From assembly GCF_900110575.1 (NCBI RefSeq), contig NZ_FOEF01000040.1, positions 1 through 33,919 of the forward strand: a stretch of 33,919 nucleotides of DNA, read 5' to 3'. The DNA is from Amycolatopsis saalfeldensis (GTDB lineage Bacteria > Actinomycetota > Actinomycetes > Mycobacteriales > Pseudonocardiaceae). Position numbers and translations under genes: made by a program. The notes under the pieces are model-generated. The model worked only from the letters and a program-made list of their open reading frames with translations, was not told where the DNA came from and ran no database searches. Below, piece by piece: positions 23,246 through 31,542 of this stretch (position 1 is the stretch's first letter; every line of letters starts with the position of its first letter).

Positions 23246-23284
23246 CCGGAAACACGTCACCCGCGGCGGGTGACGTGTTTCCGG
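23246..23284. terminator. Bidirectional terminator between adoK and asnB
   Basis: A long inverted repeat, 23246-23264 with 23266-23284 (CCGGAAACACGTCACC and its complement). It would fold into about a 16-bp stem with a small GC-rich loop, just past both stop codons. Confidence 0.8.
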
Positions 23285-23290
23285 ACGGTG

Positions 23291-25225
23291 TCAGAGCTTG
23301 ACCGGGTAGACCGGCTCCGGGATCTCCGGCTTGATCCGGTGCTCCACGAAGATCCCGTGCCACAGCATGAACACCAGCAGGGCCCAGATCTGCCGGCTGC
23401 GGTCGAGCTGGCCGGCCTTGTGCTCCTCCAGCAGCCGCAGCACGGCGGCCTTGTCGAGCAGCTCGTCGGTCTTCGAGTCGTTGATGATGCCGCGAGCCCA
23501 GTCGTACATCTCGTTGCGCAGCCACAGCCGGATCGGCACCGGGAAGCCGAGCTTGCGGCGGTTGAGCACGTGCGGCGGGATGATCTTGGCCAGCGCCTGG
23601 CGCAGCGCGTACTTCGTGGTGCCGTGCGCGAGTTTCTGGTCCAGCGGAATCGAAGCGGCGACCTTGAACACCTCGGCGTCGAGGAACGGCACGCGCAGCT
23701 CCAGCGAGTTGGCCATGGTGACCTTGTCGGCCTTCACCAGGATGTCGCCGCGCAGCCAGGTGTAGAGGTCCACGTGCTGCATCCGCGCCACCGGGTCCCA
23801 GCCGCGCGAGACGTCGTACCAGGGCGCGGTGACGTCCTTGAAGCCCACGCCCTCGGTGTAGGTCCGCAGCACCGCGCGCAGCTGGTCGTCGCGGAAGTTG
23901 CGGGCGTTGCCGTAGTAGCGGTCCTCCAGCGGCAGCGCGCCGCGGCGCAGCAGGTCCTTGCCGCGGGTGCCCTCGGGGATCTTGGTGGACACCTTGCCGA
24001 TGAGCTTGCGCACACTGCCGGGCACCTTCTCGAACGGCGCCAGCGAAATCGGCTCGTTGTAGATCGTGTAACCGCCGAACAGCTCGTCCGCGCCTTCGCC
24101 GGACAGCACGGCCTTCACGTGTTTACGCGCTTCGCGGGCGATGAACCACAGCGGCACCAGCGCCGGGTCGGCCACCGGGTCGTCGAGGTACCAGACGATG
24201 AGCGGCAGGGCCTCCATCATCTCGTCGGCCGAGACGGTGCGGACCACGTGCCGCACGCCGATCGCGGCGGCCGACTCCGCGGCCACGTCCACCTCGGAGT
24301 AGCCCTCGCGCTCGAACCCGGTGGTGAACGCGATCAGGTTCGGGTTGTGCTCCTTGGCCAGCGTCGCGGTGGCGGTGGAGTCGATGCCGCCGGACAGGAA
24401 GGCGCCGACCGTCACGTCCGGGTCGGAGATCATGTGCTTGCCCACCGAGTCGCGCATCACCTCGGCGATGCGCTGGTACAGCTCGTCGGCCTCGGCGGGA
24501 CCGTTGACCGGCTTCGTCGCGAACTGCGGGTGGAAGTACCGGGTGAACTCGACCTCGCCGCCCGGGACCACGCGGAACGAGGTGCCGGACTCGACCCGGC
24601 GGATGCCGGTGTGCAGCGATTCGGGCTCCGGCACGTACTGCAGCACCAGGTAGTGCTGCAGCGCCGTGCGGTCCAGCTCCTGCGCCACGCCGAGGGTGTC
24701 CGACAGGTTCAGCAGGCTCTTCTTCTCGCTGGAGAACGCCACGGCGCCCGGGCCCGCGCTGTAGTACAGCGGCTTGATGCCGAACGGGTCGCGCGCGCCG
24801 AAGACGACCTTCTCCTGGGCGTCCCAGATCATGAAGGCGAACATCCCGCGCAGCTTTTTCACCGCGTCGGCGCCCAGGTAGTGGTACGCCGCGACGACCG
24901 CCTCGCCGTCGCCCTCGGTCTCGAACTTCGCGCCGAACTCCGCCGCCAGCTCGTCGCGCAGCTCGCGGTAGTTGTAGACCTCGCCGTTGAAGTTCAGCGT
25001 GTAGCGGCCGGGCGCCTCCGGCGGGCCCCAGTGCAGCGGCTGGTGGGAGTGCTCGACGTCGATGAAGGCGAGCCGGTTGAAGCCGTAGACGACCTCGGCG
25101 TCGGCCCAGGTGTCCTGCTCGTCGGGGCCGCGGTGGCGCTGGCAGCGCATTGCCGCGCCGACGGCTTCACGCGCGTTCGCCGCGCCGGTCTCGGTCGCGC
25201 AGATCAGTCCAAGCAGGCCGCACAC
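23291..25225 (-). CDS. asnB: Asparagine synthetase (glutamine-hydrolysing)
   Basis: Makes asparagine from aspartate, ATP and glutamine amide nitrogen; orthologous by position to Rv2201. The 644-aa protein has an N-terminal class II glutaminase domain with the catalytic Cys2 (MCGLLGL), RCQRHRGPDEQ, and FNGEVYNYRELR. The C-terminal synthetase domain has the ATP pyrophosphatase loop FLSGGIDSTATA and VLSGEGADELFGGY. Related corynebacterial LtsA-type proteins instead amidate cell-wall precursors, and this cannot be excluded by sequence alone. GTG 25225 is fixed by the need for Cys2. It is divergent from ctaC; the spacer from 25226 holds the promoters of both. Confidence 0.95.
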   Translation of the reverse strand: MCGLLGLICATETGAANAREAVGAAMRCQRHRGPDEQDTWADAEVVYGFNRLAFIDVEHSHQPLHWGPPEAPGRYTLNFNGEVYNYRELRDELAAEFGAKFETEGDGEAVVAAYHYLGADAVKKLRGMFAFMIWDAQEKVVFGARDPFGIKPLYYSAGPGAVAFSSEKKSLLNLSDTLGVAQELDRTALQHYLVLQYVPEPESLHTGIRRVESGTSFRVVPGGEVEFTRYFHPQFATKPVNGPAEADELYQRIAEVMRDSVGKHMISDPDVTVGAFLSGGIDSTATATLAKEHNPNLIAFTTGFEREGYSEVDVAAESAAAIGVRHVVRTVSADEMMEALPLIVWYLDDPVADPALVPLWFIAREARKHVKAVLSGEGADELFGGYTIYNEPISLAPFEKVPGSVRKLIGKVSTKIPEGTRGKDLLRRGALPLEDRYYGNARNFRDDQLRAVLRTYTEGVGFKDVTAPWYDVSRGWDPVARMQHVDLYTWLRGDILVKADKVTMANSLELRVPFLDAEVFKVAASIPLDQKLAHGTTKYALRQALAKIIPPHVLNRRKLGFPVPIRLWLRNEMYDWARGIINDSKTDELLDKAAVLRLLEEHKAGQLDRSRQIWALLVFMLWHGIFVEHRIKPEIPEPVYPVKL

Positions 25226-25360
25226 GTGTACTCACACACCTCTGGGTCGGGCCGGTCCGGGGAAGGGCCCAGTATGCCGCGAGCGGCGGCCGCCCGGCCC
25301 CGCCGGGTTACCCGCGCGTCTTGTGGTTACCCCTTGGTCAGCGGCAGGCGCCAACTCGGC

Positions 25361-25366
25361 TAGGCT
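25361..25366 (+). promoter_or_regulatory. Candidate -10 element for ctaC
   Basis: TAGGCT lies 25 nt before the GGAGG ribosome-binding site at 25391-25395. It would give a leader of about 30-45 nt, unlike the leaderless genes elsewhere in the window. The -35 is not clear. Confidence 0.35.
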
Positions 25367-25401
25367 CCGCCTGTCACGAAGATCGGTCGAGGAGGCTCTG
25401 G

Positions 25402-25422
25402 GTGAAAGGGCGGCTCTGGTGA
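25402..25422 (+). CDS. Possible six-codon leader ORF overlapping the ctaC start
   Basis: GTG 25402 opens the peptide MKGRLW and stops at TGA 25420-25422. It has the best ribosome-binding site in the region (GGAGG, 25391-25395, spacing 6). Its stop overlaps the ctaC GTG as GTGA (25419-25422). The two start regions are a near-exact 17-bp tandem duplication containing GGTGAAAGGGCG. Whether it is translated or a relic of the duplication is unknown. Confidence 0.4.
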   Translation: MKGRLW

Positions 25423-26384
25423 AAGGGCGCAGCGCAGTGGGAAAGCCAGAGCGCACCCCCGTGGGTAAGCGGGCCGGTCGCGTCGCCGCGCTGGCCGTGC
25501 TGGTCGCGCTGACCGCGACGGGCTGCTCCGGGGACGAGATCCTCCGCTTCGGCTGGCCGGTCGGGGTCACCCCGCAGGCCACCGAGATGCGGAACCTCTG
25601 GACCTGGACGGTCGTCGCCGCACTGGTCGTCGGCGTCATCGTGTGGGCCCTGATCTTCTGGACCGCCACGTTCCACCGCAAGAAGAAGAACGCCGCGGTC
25701 GAGGGTCCGGACGACCTCCCGCGCCAATTCCAGTACAACATCCCGCTGGAGATCTTCACGGTCGTCGTGCCGACGATCATGGTCTGCGTGCTGTTCTTCT
25801 TCACCGCGACGGCCGAGAACGACGTGCTGGCGAAGAAGCCGAACCCCGACGTCGTGGTCGACGTGGTGGCCTTCCAGTGGAACTGGGAGTTCAAGTACGA
25901 CGACGCGAACGCCAAGCGCGCGGACGGCACCCAGGTGAGCACCGTCGGCTCGTCCGGCGAGATCCCGCTGCTGGTGCTCCCGACGAACAAGACGATCGAG
26001 TACCGGCTCCGGTCCACCGACGTCATCCACTCGTTCTGGGTCCCGGAGTTCCACTTCAAGCGCGACGTGTTCCCGGACCCGGAGAAGAACAACCAGGACA
26101 GCTCGTTCCAGAACTCCATCGACCGCGAGGGCTCCTTCGTCGGCCGGTGCGCGGAGCTGTGCGGCACCTACCACTCGGTGATGAACTTCGAGGTCCGCGC
26201 GCTGTCCCCGGACAAGTACGACCAGTACATCAAGCTGCGCACCGAGACGAACCCGAAGACGGGCAAGCCGAACACGGCTTCCGAGGCGCTGACGGCGATG
26301 AACTGCGGCGAGCTGTGCACCCCGCACGCGGTGACCACGCAGCCGTTCAACACCGACCGCACCGCGCGCACCGCGTCCAACTGA
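25419..26384 (+). CDS. ctaC: Cytochrome c oxidase subunit II
   Basis: The CuA-bearing subunit of the aa3 oxidase, 321 aa. An N-terminal signal peptide ends at LVALTATGC (Cys36, probable lipoprotein cysteine). Two membrane helices follow (WTVVAALVVGVIVWALIFW and IFTVVVPTIMVCVLFFF). The extracytoplasmic cupredoxin domain has the aromatic electron-entry motif FQWNWEF and the CuA ligands in HSFWVPEF and RCAELCGTYHSVM. The C-terminal tail (about residues 275-321) contains a further NCGELCTPH. GTG 25419 has AAGGG 8 nt upstream; GTG 25437 and 25461 are in frame and possible. ctaF follows after 39 nt in the same operon. Confidence 0.95.
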   Translation: MKGRSAVGKPERTPVGKRAGRVAALAVLVALTATGCSGDEILRFGWPVGVTPQATEMRNLWTWTVVAALVVGVIVWALIFWTATFHRKKKNAAVEGPDDLPRQFQYNIPLEIFTVVVPTIMVCVLFFFTATAENDVLAKKPNPDVVVDVVAFQWNWEFKYDDANAKRADGTQVSTVGSSGEIPLLVLPTNKTIEYRLRSTDVIHSFWVPEFHFKRDVFPDPEKNNQDSSFQNSIDREGSFVGRCAELCGTYHSVMNFEVRALSPDKYDQYIKLRTETNPKTGKPNTASEALTAMNCGELCTPHAVTTQPFNTDRTARTASN

Positions 26385-26423
26385 CCGGTTCCGGCGAACC
26401 AGAGGAGTAGGGGAGAAAGTCCC

Positions 26424-26846
26424 ATGAAGGTCGAAGCCCGGATTTTCTACCTGGTGGCGGGGTTCGCGGTCGTCATGGCCGCCATCTACTGGGTGATGAC
26501 CGCCCTCTACGCGACCGGACAGAAGGCCGAGCCGGTCGGCATCGTCGCGCTCTTGCTGACCGGTGGCCTCGCGTTCCTCGCGGGCAGCTACCTGCAGTTC
26601 GTGTCCCGCCGGATCGAACCGCGCCCCGAGGACCGCGAGGACGCCGAGATCAGCGACGGCGCGGGCGAGCTGGGCTTCTTCAGCCCGGGCAGCTACTGGC
26701 CGATCGGCCTGGCCGCCTCGGCCGCGCTGTGCGGCCTGGCGCTCGCGTTCTTCCACATCTGGCTCCTCGTCCTGGCCCTGGTGGCCCTGCTCATCACCGT
26801 GGGCGGACTGGTGTTCGAGTACCACACGGGTCCGAACCACGAGTGA
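26424..26846 (+). CDS. ctaF: Cytochrome c oxidase subunit IV, actinobacterial
   Basis: A 140-aa membrane subunit specific to the actinobacterial aa3 oxidase. It has four hydrophobic helices: FYLVAGFAVVMAAIYWVMTALY, VGIVALLLTGGLAFLAGSYL, SYWPIGLAASAALCGLALAF and HIWLLVLALVALLITVGGLVF. The loop RRIEPRPEDREDAEISDGAGELGFFSPGS is characteristic of the family. ATG 26424 follows a strong ribosome-binding site (GGGGAGAAAG). It is translated downstream of ctaC. Its last 53 bp overlap, in antisense, the 3' end of the EamA gene. Confidence 0.94.
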   Translation: MKVEARIFYLVAGFAVVMAAIYWVMTALYATGQKAEPVGIVALLLTGGLAFLAGSYLQFVSRRIEPRPEDREDAEISDGAGELGFFSPGSYWPIGLAASAALCGLALAFFHIWLLVLALVALLITVGGLVFEYHTGPNHE

Positions 26847-27729
26847 CGACGGGCGGCCGCCCGGCCGCCCGGCCGCCGCGCTGGGGAGCCAGCGCGGCGG
26901 CGAGCACCGCCAGCATCCCCAGGCCTTCGGGCCAGCTCACCCGGTGGCCGAAGGCCGCCATGTCGACGATGACGGCGACCACCGGGTACAGATAGGACAG
27001 CAGCGCCACCGTGGTGGTGGGCAGCTTGCCGATGCTCGCGTACATCAGCACGTACATCACCGCCGTGTGCACGGTGCCCAGCAGCACCAGCCAGAGCAGG
27101 CCGGCCGCGCTGTGCGGCAACGGCGTGAACGCCAGCGCCGGCGCGAGCAGCACGGCGCCCACCGCGCACTGCACCGCCGCCAGCAGGTGCGGCCGGATGT
27201 GTTTCAGCTGCTTGGCCACGAACGACGCGCCGGCGTAGAGCACCGCCGCGCCCAGCGCGAGCGCGATCCCGGCCAGCCGCACGGGTTGGCCGTCGTCGCC
27301 GTCGGCCGACAGTGAGATCACGATCACCCCGGCGAAGGCGATCCCGCCGCGCGCGAGGTGCGACTTCGAGACCTTCTCGCCGAGGAACGCCGCCGCCAGG
27401 CCGACCAGGATCAGCGGCTGCGTGTGGTAGACGACCGTGCTGACGCCGATCGACGACAGCGCATACGAGGCGAACAGCAGCACCCAGTTGCCGACCAGCA
27501 GCACCCCGCCGAGCGCGGCGAGCAGCAGGTCGCGCCGGGTCGGGCGCCAGCTTTGCAGCCAGCCGCGGGCCAGGCACCAGAGCACGAGCAGGAGGCCGCC
27601 GACGACGCAGCGGGCGAAAGCGACGGCGGGGGCGGCGGCGCCGCTCTCCAGGACGACCGCGCCGATCGTGCCGGACAGCGCCATCGCGGCGGACCACTGC
27701 AGGAGCGGTCGGGATTCGGGATTCTTCAT
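26794..27729 (-). CDS. EamA/DMT-family transporter
   Basis: A 311-aa drug/metabolite exporter-type protein with ten hydrophobic helices in two EamA repeats of about 140 residues each. Repeat 1 runs from MALSGTIGAVVLESG to ARGGIAFAGVIVISLSADG; repeat 2 from LAGIALALGAAVLYAGASFVAK to EGLGMLAVLAAALAPQRG. The substrate is unknown; relatives export amino acids or metabolites. ATG 27729 is the natural start. The last 20 or so residues (GRPPVVTRGSDPCGTRTPVRPR) are a polar tail. Part of it is encoded antisense to the end of ctaF, because the stop lies 53 nt inside that gene. It is divergent from the GlxA-like regulator, its probable controller. Confidence 0.9.
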   Translation of the reverse strand: MKNPESRPLLQWSAAMALSGTIGAVVLESGAAAPAVAFARCVVGGLLLVLWCLARGWLQSWRPTRRDLLLAALGGVLLVGNWVLLFASYALSSIGVSTVVYHTQPLILVGLAAAFLGEKVSKSHLARGGIAFAGVIVISLSADGDDGQPVRLAGIALALGAAVLYAGASFVAKQLKHIRPHLLAAVQCAVGAVLLAPALAFTPLPHSAAGLLWLVLLGTVHTAVMYVLMYASIGKLPTTTVALLSYLYPVVAVIVDMAAFGHRVSWPEGLGMLAVLAAALAPQRGGRAAGRPPVVTRGSDPCGTRTPVRPR

Positions 27730-27766
27730 GCGCCCCAGCGTGTTCCCGGCCGCGGCCGGCGACCAG

Positions 27767-27780
27767 TGTCAGAGATGACA
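27767..27780. promoter_or_regulatory. Candidate operator TGTCA-N4-TGACA between the EamA and GlxA-like genes
   Basis: The five-base arms are a perfect inverted repeat around GAGA. A further TGACA half-site occurs in TTGTGACA (ending 27801). The location in the 83-nt divergent spacer suggests binding by the neighbouring AraC-type protein. Confidence 0.45.
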
Positions 27781-27812
27781 ACGGCCGCAAAACTTGTGAC
27801 ATCCTGGTCGGC

Positions 27813-28775
27813 ATGGACGTGCAGCGGGTCGCGGTGGTGCTGGCCGATCGGGTGTCGCCGTTCGAGCTGGGAGTTGCGTGTGAGGTGTTCGGCACCGACC
27901 GCAGCGCCGACGGCATCGAGGGCTGGGAGTTCGGCGTCTGCTCGCCGGACGGCGCGAAGGTGCCCAGCTGGTCCGGTTTCGGGCTCGACGGTCTGTCCGG
28001 TTTGGACTTCGCCGCCGCGGCGGACCTGCTGATCGTGCCGACCTGCGCGCCGCGGACCGCGCCGCCGCCGGAGCCGGTGCTCGAGGTGCTGCGTGACGCT
28101 CGCTCGCGCGGCGCCTGGGTGGCGGGCTTCTGCGCGGGCGTCTTCTCGCTCGGCTACGCGGGCCTGCTCGACGACCGCCGCTGCACCGTGCACTGGGTGT
28201 ACGAACCGGAGTTCCGGCGCCGCTTCCCGGCCGCCGTCGTCGATCCGCAGGCCCTCTACGCCGAGGACGACGGGATCTTCACCAGCGCCGGCACGGTGGC
28301 CGCGGTGGACCTGTGCCTGCACCTGGTGCGCCGGCTGCGGGGCGTCACGGCGGCCACCACGCTGGCCCGGCGCATGGTCGCGGCGCCGCACCGCGCGGGC
28401 GGCCAGGCGCAGTTCGTCCAGGCGCCGGTCCCGGCCACCGCCGCGCCGGACGACGCCATGGTCGCCGAGGCACTGGAGTGGGTGGAGCGGCGGCTGGACC
28501 GGCCGTTCACCGTCGCCGAGCTGGCGCGGCGCAGCGGCTTGGGCGAGCGCACGTTCCTGCGCCGTTTTTCCGCCGCCACCGGCACCACCCCGCACCGCTG
28601 GCTGACCGAACGCCGCCTCGACCGCGCGCAGGCCCTGCTGGAGGAGGGCCGGCTTTCGGTGGAGGACATCGCGACCGCCTGCGGCTACGCCTCAGCCGCC
28701 GCGCTGCGGCACCAGTTCACCCGGCTGCGGGCAACCACGCCGAGCGCTTACCGGGCCGCCTTCCGGCCGTCCTGA
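27813..28775 (+). CDS. GlxA-family AraC-type transcriptional regulator (DJ-1/PfpI domain plus HTH)
   Basis: A 320-aa regulator in two parts. Residues 1-185 form a DJ-1/PfpI-like domain (VAVVLADRVSPFELGVACEVFG, LLIVPTCAPR). The nucleophile-elbow cysteine is kept in WVAGFCAGVFSLGYAG, as in many GlxA proteins, where it may bind rather than cleave a ligand. Residues about 215-318 form an AraC double helix-turn-helix: RPFTVAELARRSGLGERTFLRRF, TTPHRWLTERRLDRAQALLE and EDIATACGYASAAALRHQFTR. The start is ATG 27813. It is divergent from the EamA exporter, typical of a regulator controlling its neighbour. It is convergent with trpD across a terminator. Confidence 0.93.
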   Translation: MDVQRVAVVLADRVSPFELGVACEVFGTDRSADGIEGWEFGVCSPDGAKVPSWSGFGLDGLSGLDFAAAADLLIVPTCAPRTAPPPEPVLEVLRDARSRGAWVAGFCAGVFSLGYAGLLDDRRCTVHWVYEPEFRRRFPAAVVDPQALYAEDDGIFTSAGTVAAVDLCLHLVRRLRGVTAATTLARRMVAAPHRAGGQAQFVQAPVPATAAPDDAMVAEALEWVERRLDRPFTVAELARRSGLGERTFLRRFSAATGTTPHRWLTERRLDRAQALLEEGRLSVEDIATACGYASAAALRHQFTRLRATTPSAYRAAFRPS

Positions 28776-28787
28776 GCGCCTTCAACG

Positions 28788-28826
28788 CTCGTGAGTGTTC
28801 CGGACGGTTCCAACCGGCAGGAACAC

Positions 28827-28833
<7 letters not shown>
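28788..28833. terminator. Terminator between the GlxA-like gene and trpD, overlapping the trpD stop
   Basis: A 14-bp perfect stem, CTCGTGAGTGTTCC (28788-28801) with its complement at 28820-28833, and an 18-nt loop. The distal arm contains the last trpD codons and the TGA at 28827-28829. Confidence 0.75.
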
Positions 28834-29858
<1,025 letters not shown>

Positions 29859-29865
29859 CGCGGGC

Positions 29866-30276
29866 TCAGCCGTTGACGACGGGCACACGCCCGGCGCGCA
29901 GCACACCGGCGACGGTCTCGGCCGCGGTCAGCGGGTCGAGCGGGTGCACCAGCACCGCGTCGGCCTGCGACCAGGTGGCCAGCCAGCGGTCGTCCTGGCG
30001 CCGCACGGCGACGACGATCGGCGGGCAGTCGGTGATCTCGTTCTTCAGCTGCCGGGTCAGCCCGATGCCGCCGGTGGGCTGCGCCTCGCCGTCGAGGATC
30101 GCGAGGTCGACGGTGCCCGCGTCCATTTCGCTCAGCACGTCGGCGATCCCGGCGGCCTCGACGTACTCCACGCGGCCCAGGTCGGCGGCCGGCCGGCGGC
30201 CGACGGCGTTCACGATCGCGTCGCGCACCTCGGCCTTGTGGCTGAACACCAGGATCCGCTTCGCCTGCTCGCCCAT
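29866..30276 (-). CDS. Atypical response-regulator receiver protein
   Basis: A stand-alone 136-aa protein with the receiver (CheY-like) fold pattern and no output domain. Strand 1 is KRILVFSHKAEVRDAI, strand 3 VDLAILDGEAQPTGGIGLTRQLK with Asp62 at the phosphorylation position, strand 4 PPIVVAVRR, and the C-terminal ADAVLVHPLDPLTAAETV resembles the Lys-Pro end of receivers. The acidic pair that normally follows strand 1 (VVDDD) is replaced by FSH, and the usual KP lysine is His. Mg-dependent phosphorylation is therefore doubtful. ATG 30276 has CGGAGG 7 nt upstream. It sits directly upstream of trpD; there is no histidine kinase nearby. Confidence 0.75.
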   Translation of the reverse strand: MGEQAKRILVFSHKAEVRDAIVNAVGRRPAADLGRVEYVEAAGIADVLSEMDAGTVDLAILDGEAQPTGGIGLTRQLKNEITDCPPIVVAVRRQDDRWLATWSQADAVLVHPLDPLTAAETVAGVLRAGRVPVVNG

Positions 30277-30337
30277 CAAGCACGCCTCCGTCTCGTCAGG
30301 GGTGGAACTGCCGCGATCGTATCTGCCGAGATGCTCG

Positions 30338-30763
30338 TCACGCTGGCGCGGTCGGCGACTCACCCGGTTGCCGGGCGTCCCAGCCGAGCGCGTCGCCGCC
30401 GAGGCGCTGCGCGAGCCCGGCCATCCGGGACCGTTCCTGGGCGCAGTGCAGGGCGTCGAGCACCTGCACCCGCACGGCGCGCGCGAGGACGCGTTCGCCG
30501 TCCGGTCCCTGTTCCCGCAGCTCCCAGCCGTCCTGCGCGAGGATTCCGGCCGCTTCGGCCACGCGGTCCGGCGGAAGGCTCAAGTGGTGCACCAGAACGG
30601 CGGGCGCGGCCGGTACCCAGGCGGGTGAACTCGCCAGCACCGCGGAGTCCGCGACGGCCGGGTCGAAGGACTCCGCGACGATCTCCAAACCGGGCGTGTC
30701 GGGCGTCAGACCGGGTCTTTCGCGCTTTCCGGCCAGGTCACGAAGCCGATCCAGTAAACCCAT
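30338..30763 (-). CDS. Conserved protein of unknown function, weak RraB-like similarity
   Basis: A 141-aa soluble acidic protein. The C-terminal half (VLVHHLSLPPDRVAEAAGIL, DGWELREQG, RMAGLAQRLGGDALGWDA) is reminiscent of the RraB/ribonuclease-E-inhibitor type domain. That domain has an alpha/beta layout ending LAxxxGGxxxGWxA. The likeness is from memory of the pattern and is weak. ATG 30763 gives MGLLDRLRDLAGKRERPG. It is followed by the receiver-like gene and trpD on the same strand, with 61 nt between, and is divergent from ctaE. Confidence 0.6.
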   Translation of the reverse strand: MGLLDRLRDLAGKRERPGLTPDTPGLEIVAESFDPAVADSAVLASSPAWVPAAPAVLVHHLSLPPDRVAEAAGILAQDGWELREQGPDGERVLARAVRVQVLDALHCAQERSRMAGLAQRLGGDALGWDARQPGESPTAPA

Positions 30764-30858
30764 GAGTAGCTCTCACGTCCGCCGGGTAAGGGTGTGACGC
30801 GAAGCTCCCACGACCCGCCGTGGACCCGAACGGCGGGGTGCCCGCGCGGGAGGACATA

Positions 30859-31485
30859 ATGCGATCCGTGACAACGGCAGCTCCCACCATCAGCCAGCGG
30901 GTCCACTCGCTGAACCGGCCGAACATGGTCAGCGTCGGCACCATCGTGTGGCTGTCCAGCGAACTGATGTTCTTCGCCGGACTCTTCGCCATGTTCTTCA
31001 CCGTCAAGGCGCAGAACCCGGCCGGCGCGCCGTGGCCGCCGCCGTTGCACGGCGAGGAGTTCCACCTCAACGTCGCGTACGCGATCCCGTTCACCGTGGT
31101 GCTGGTGCTGTCTTCGCTGACGTGCCAGTTCGGCGTGTTCGCGGCCGAGCGCGGCGACGTCTACGGCCTCCGGCGCTGGTACATCATCACGCTGATCATG
31201 GGCGCGGTCTTCGTGTTCGGCCAGGCGAACGAGTACCACAACCTGGTCAACGAGGGCCTCACGATCCCGTCCGGCCCGTTCGGCACGGTCTTCTACCTGG
31301 CCACCGGATTCCACGGCCTGCACGTGATCGGCGGGCTGATCGCGTTCGTGTACCTGCTGATCCGCACCAAGCTCAGCAAGTTCACGCCGGCGCAGGCCAC
31401 CTCGGCGATCGTGGTGTCGTACTACTGGCACTTCGTCGACATCGTTTGGGTGGGCCTCTTCGCGGTCATCTACATCCTTCCCTGA
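30859..31485 (+). CDS. ctaE: Cytochrome c oxidase subunit III
   Basis: Membrane subunit of the aa3 oxidase, 208 aa, with the seven-helix (actinobacterial) arrangement. Recognisable blocks: RPNMVSVGTIVWLSSELMFFAGLFAMFF (with the conserved Glu), YIITLIMGAVFVFGQANEYH, TVFYLATGFHGLHVIGGLIAF and VSYYWHFVDIVWVGLFAVIYILP. ATG 30859 has GGGAGG 5 nt upstream; GTG 30868 is the alternative. It is first in the ctaE-qcrC-qcrA-qcrB operon; qcrC begins 57 nt after its stop. Confidence 0.96.
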   Translation: MRSVTTAAPTISQRVHSLNRPNMVSVGTIVWLSSELMFFAGLFAMFFTVKAQNPAGAPWPPPLHGEEFHLNVAYAIPFTVVLVLSSLTCQFGVFAAERGDVYGLRRWYIITLIMGAVFVFGQANEYHNLVNEGLTIPSGPFGTVFYLATGFHGLHVIGGLIAFVYLLIRTKLSKFTPAQATSAIVVSYYWHFVDIVWVGLFAVIYILP

Positions 31486-31542
31486 TCCGCGCCCGCCACC
31501 ACAGCCCCATCGGCCCGAACTGACAGCAAGGGTTGCCGAAAG

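Noticed and set aside
21906..23525. A 539-codon minus-strand frame through adoK
   Set aside because: All but the last 91 codons are antisense to the PfkB kinase. Only the terminal part from ATG 22181 was kept as a possible gene.
22733..25363. An 876-codon plus-strand frame spanning the adoK end and asnB
   Set aside because: It crosses a strong terminator and is antisense to asparagine synthetase. Composition is Arg/Gly/His-rich without any domain.
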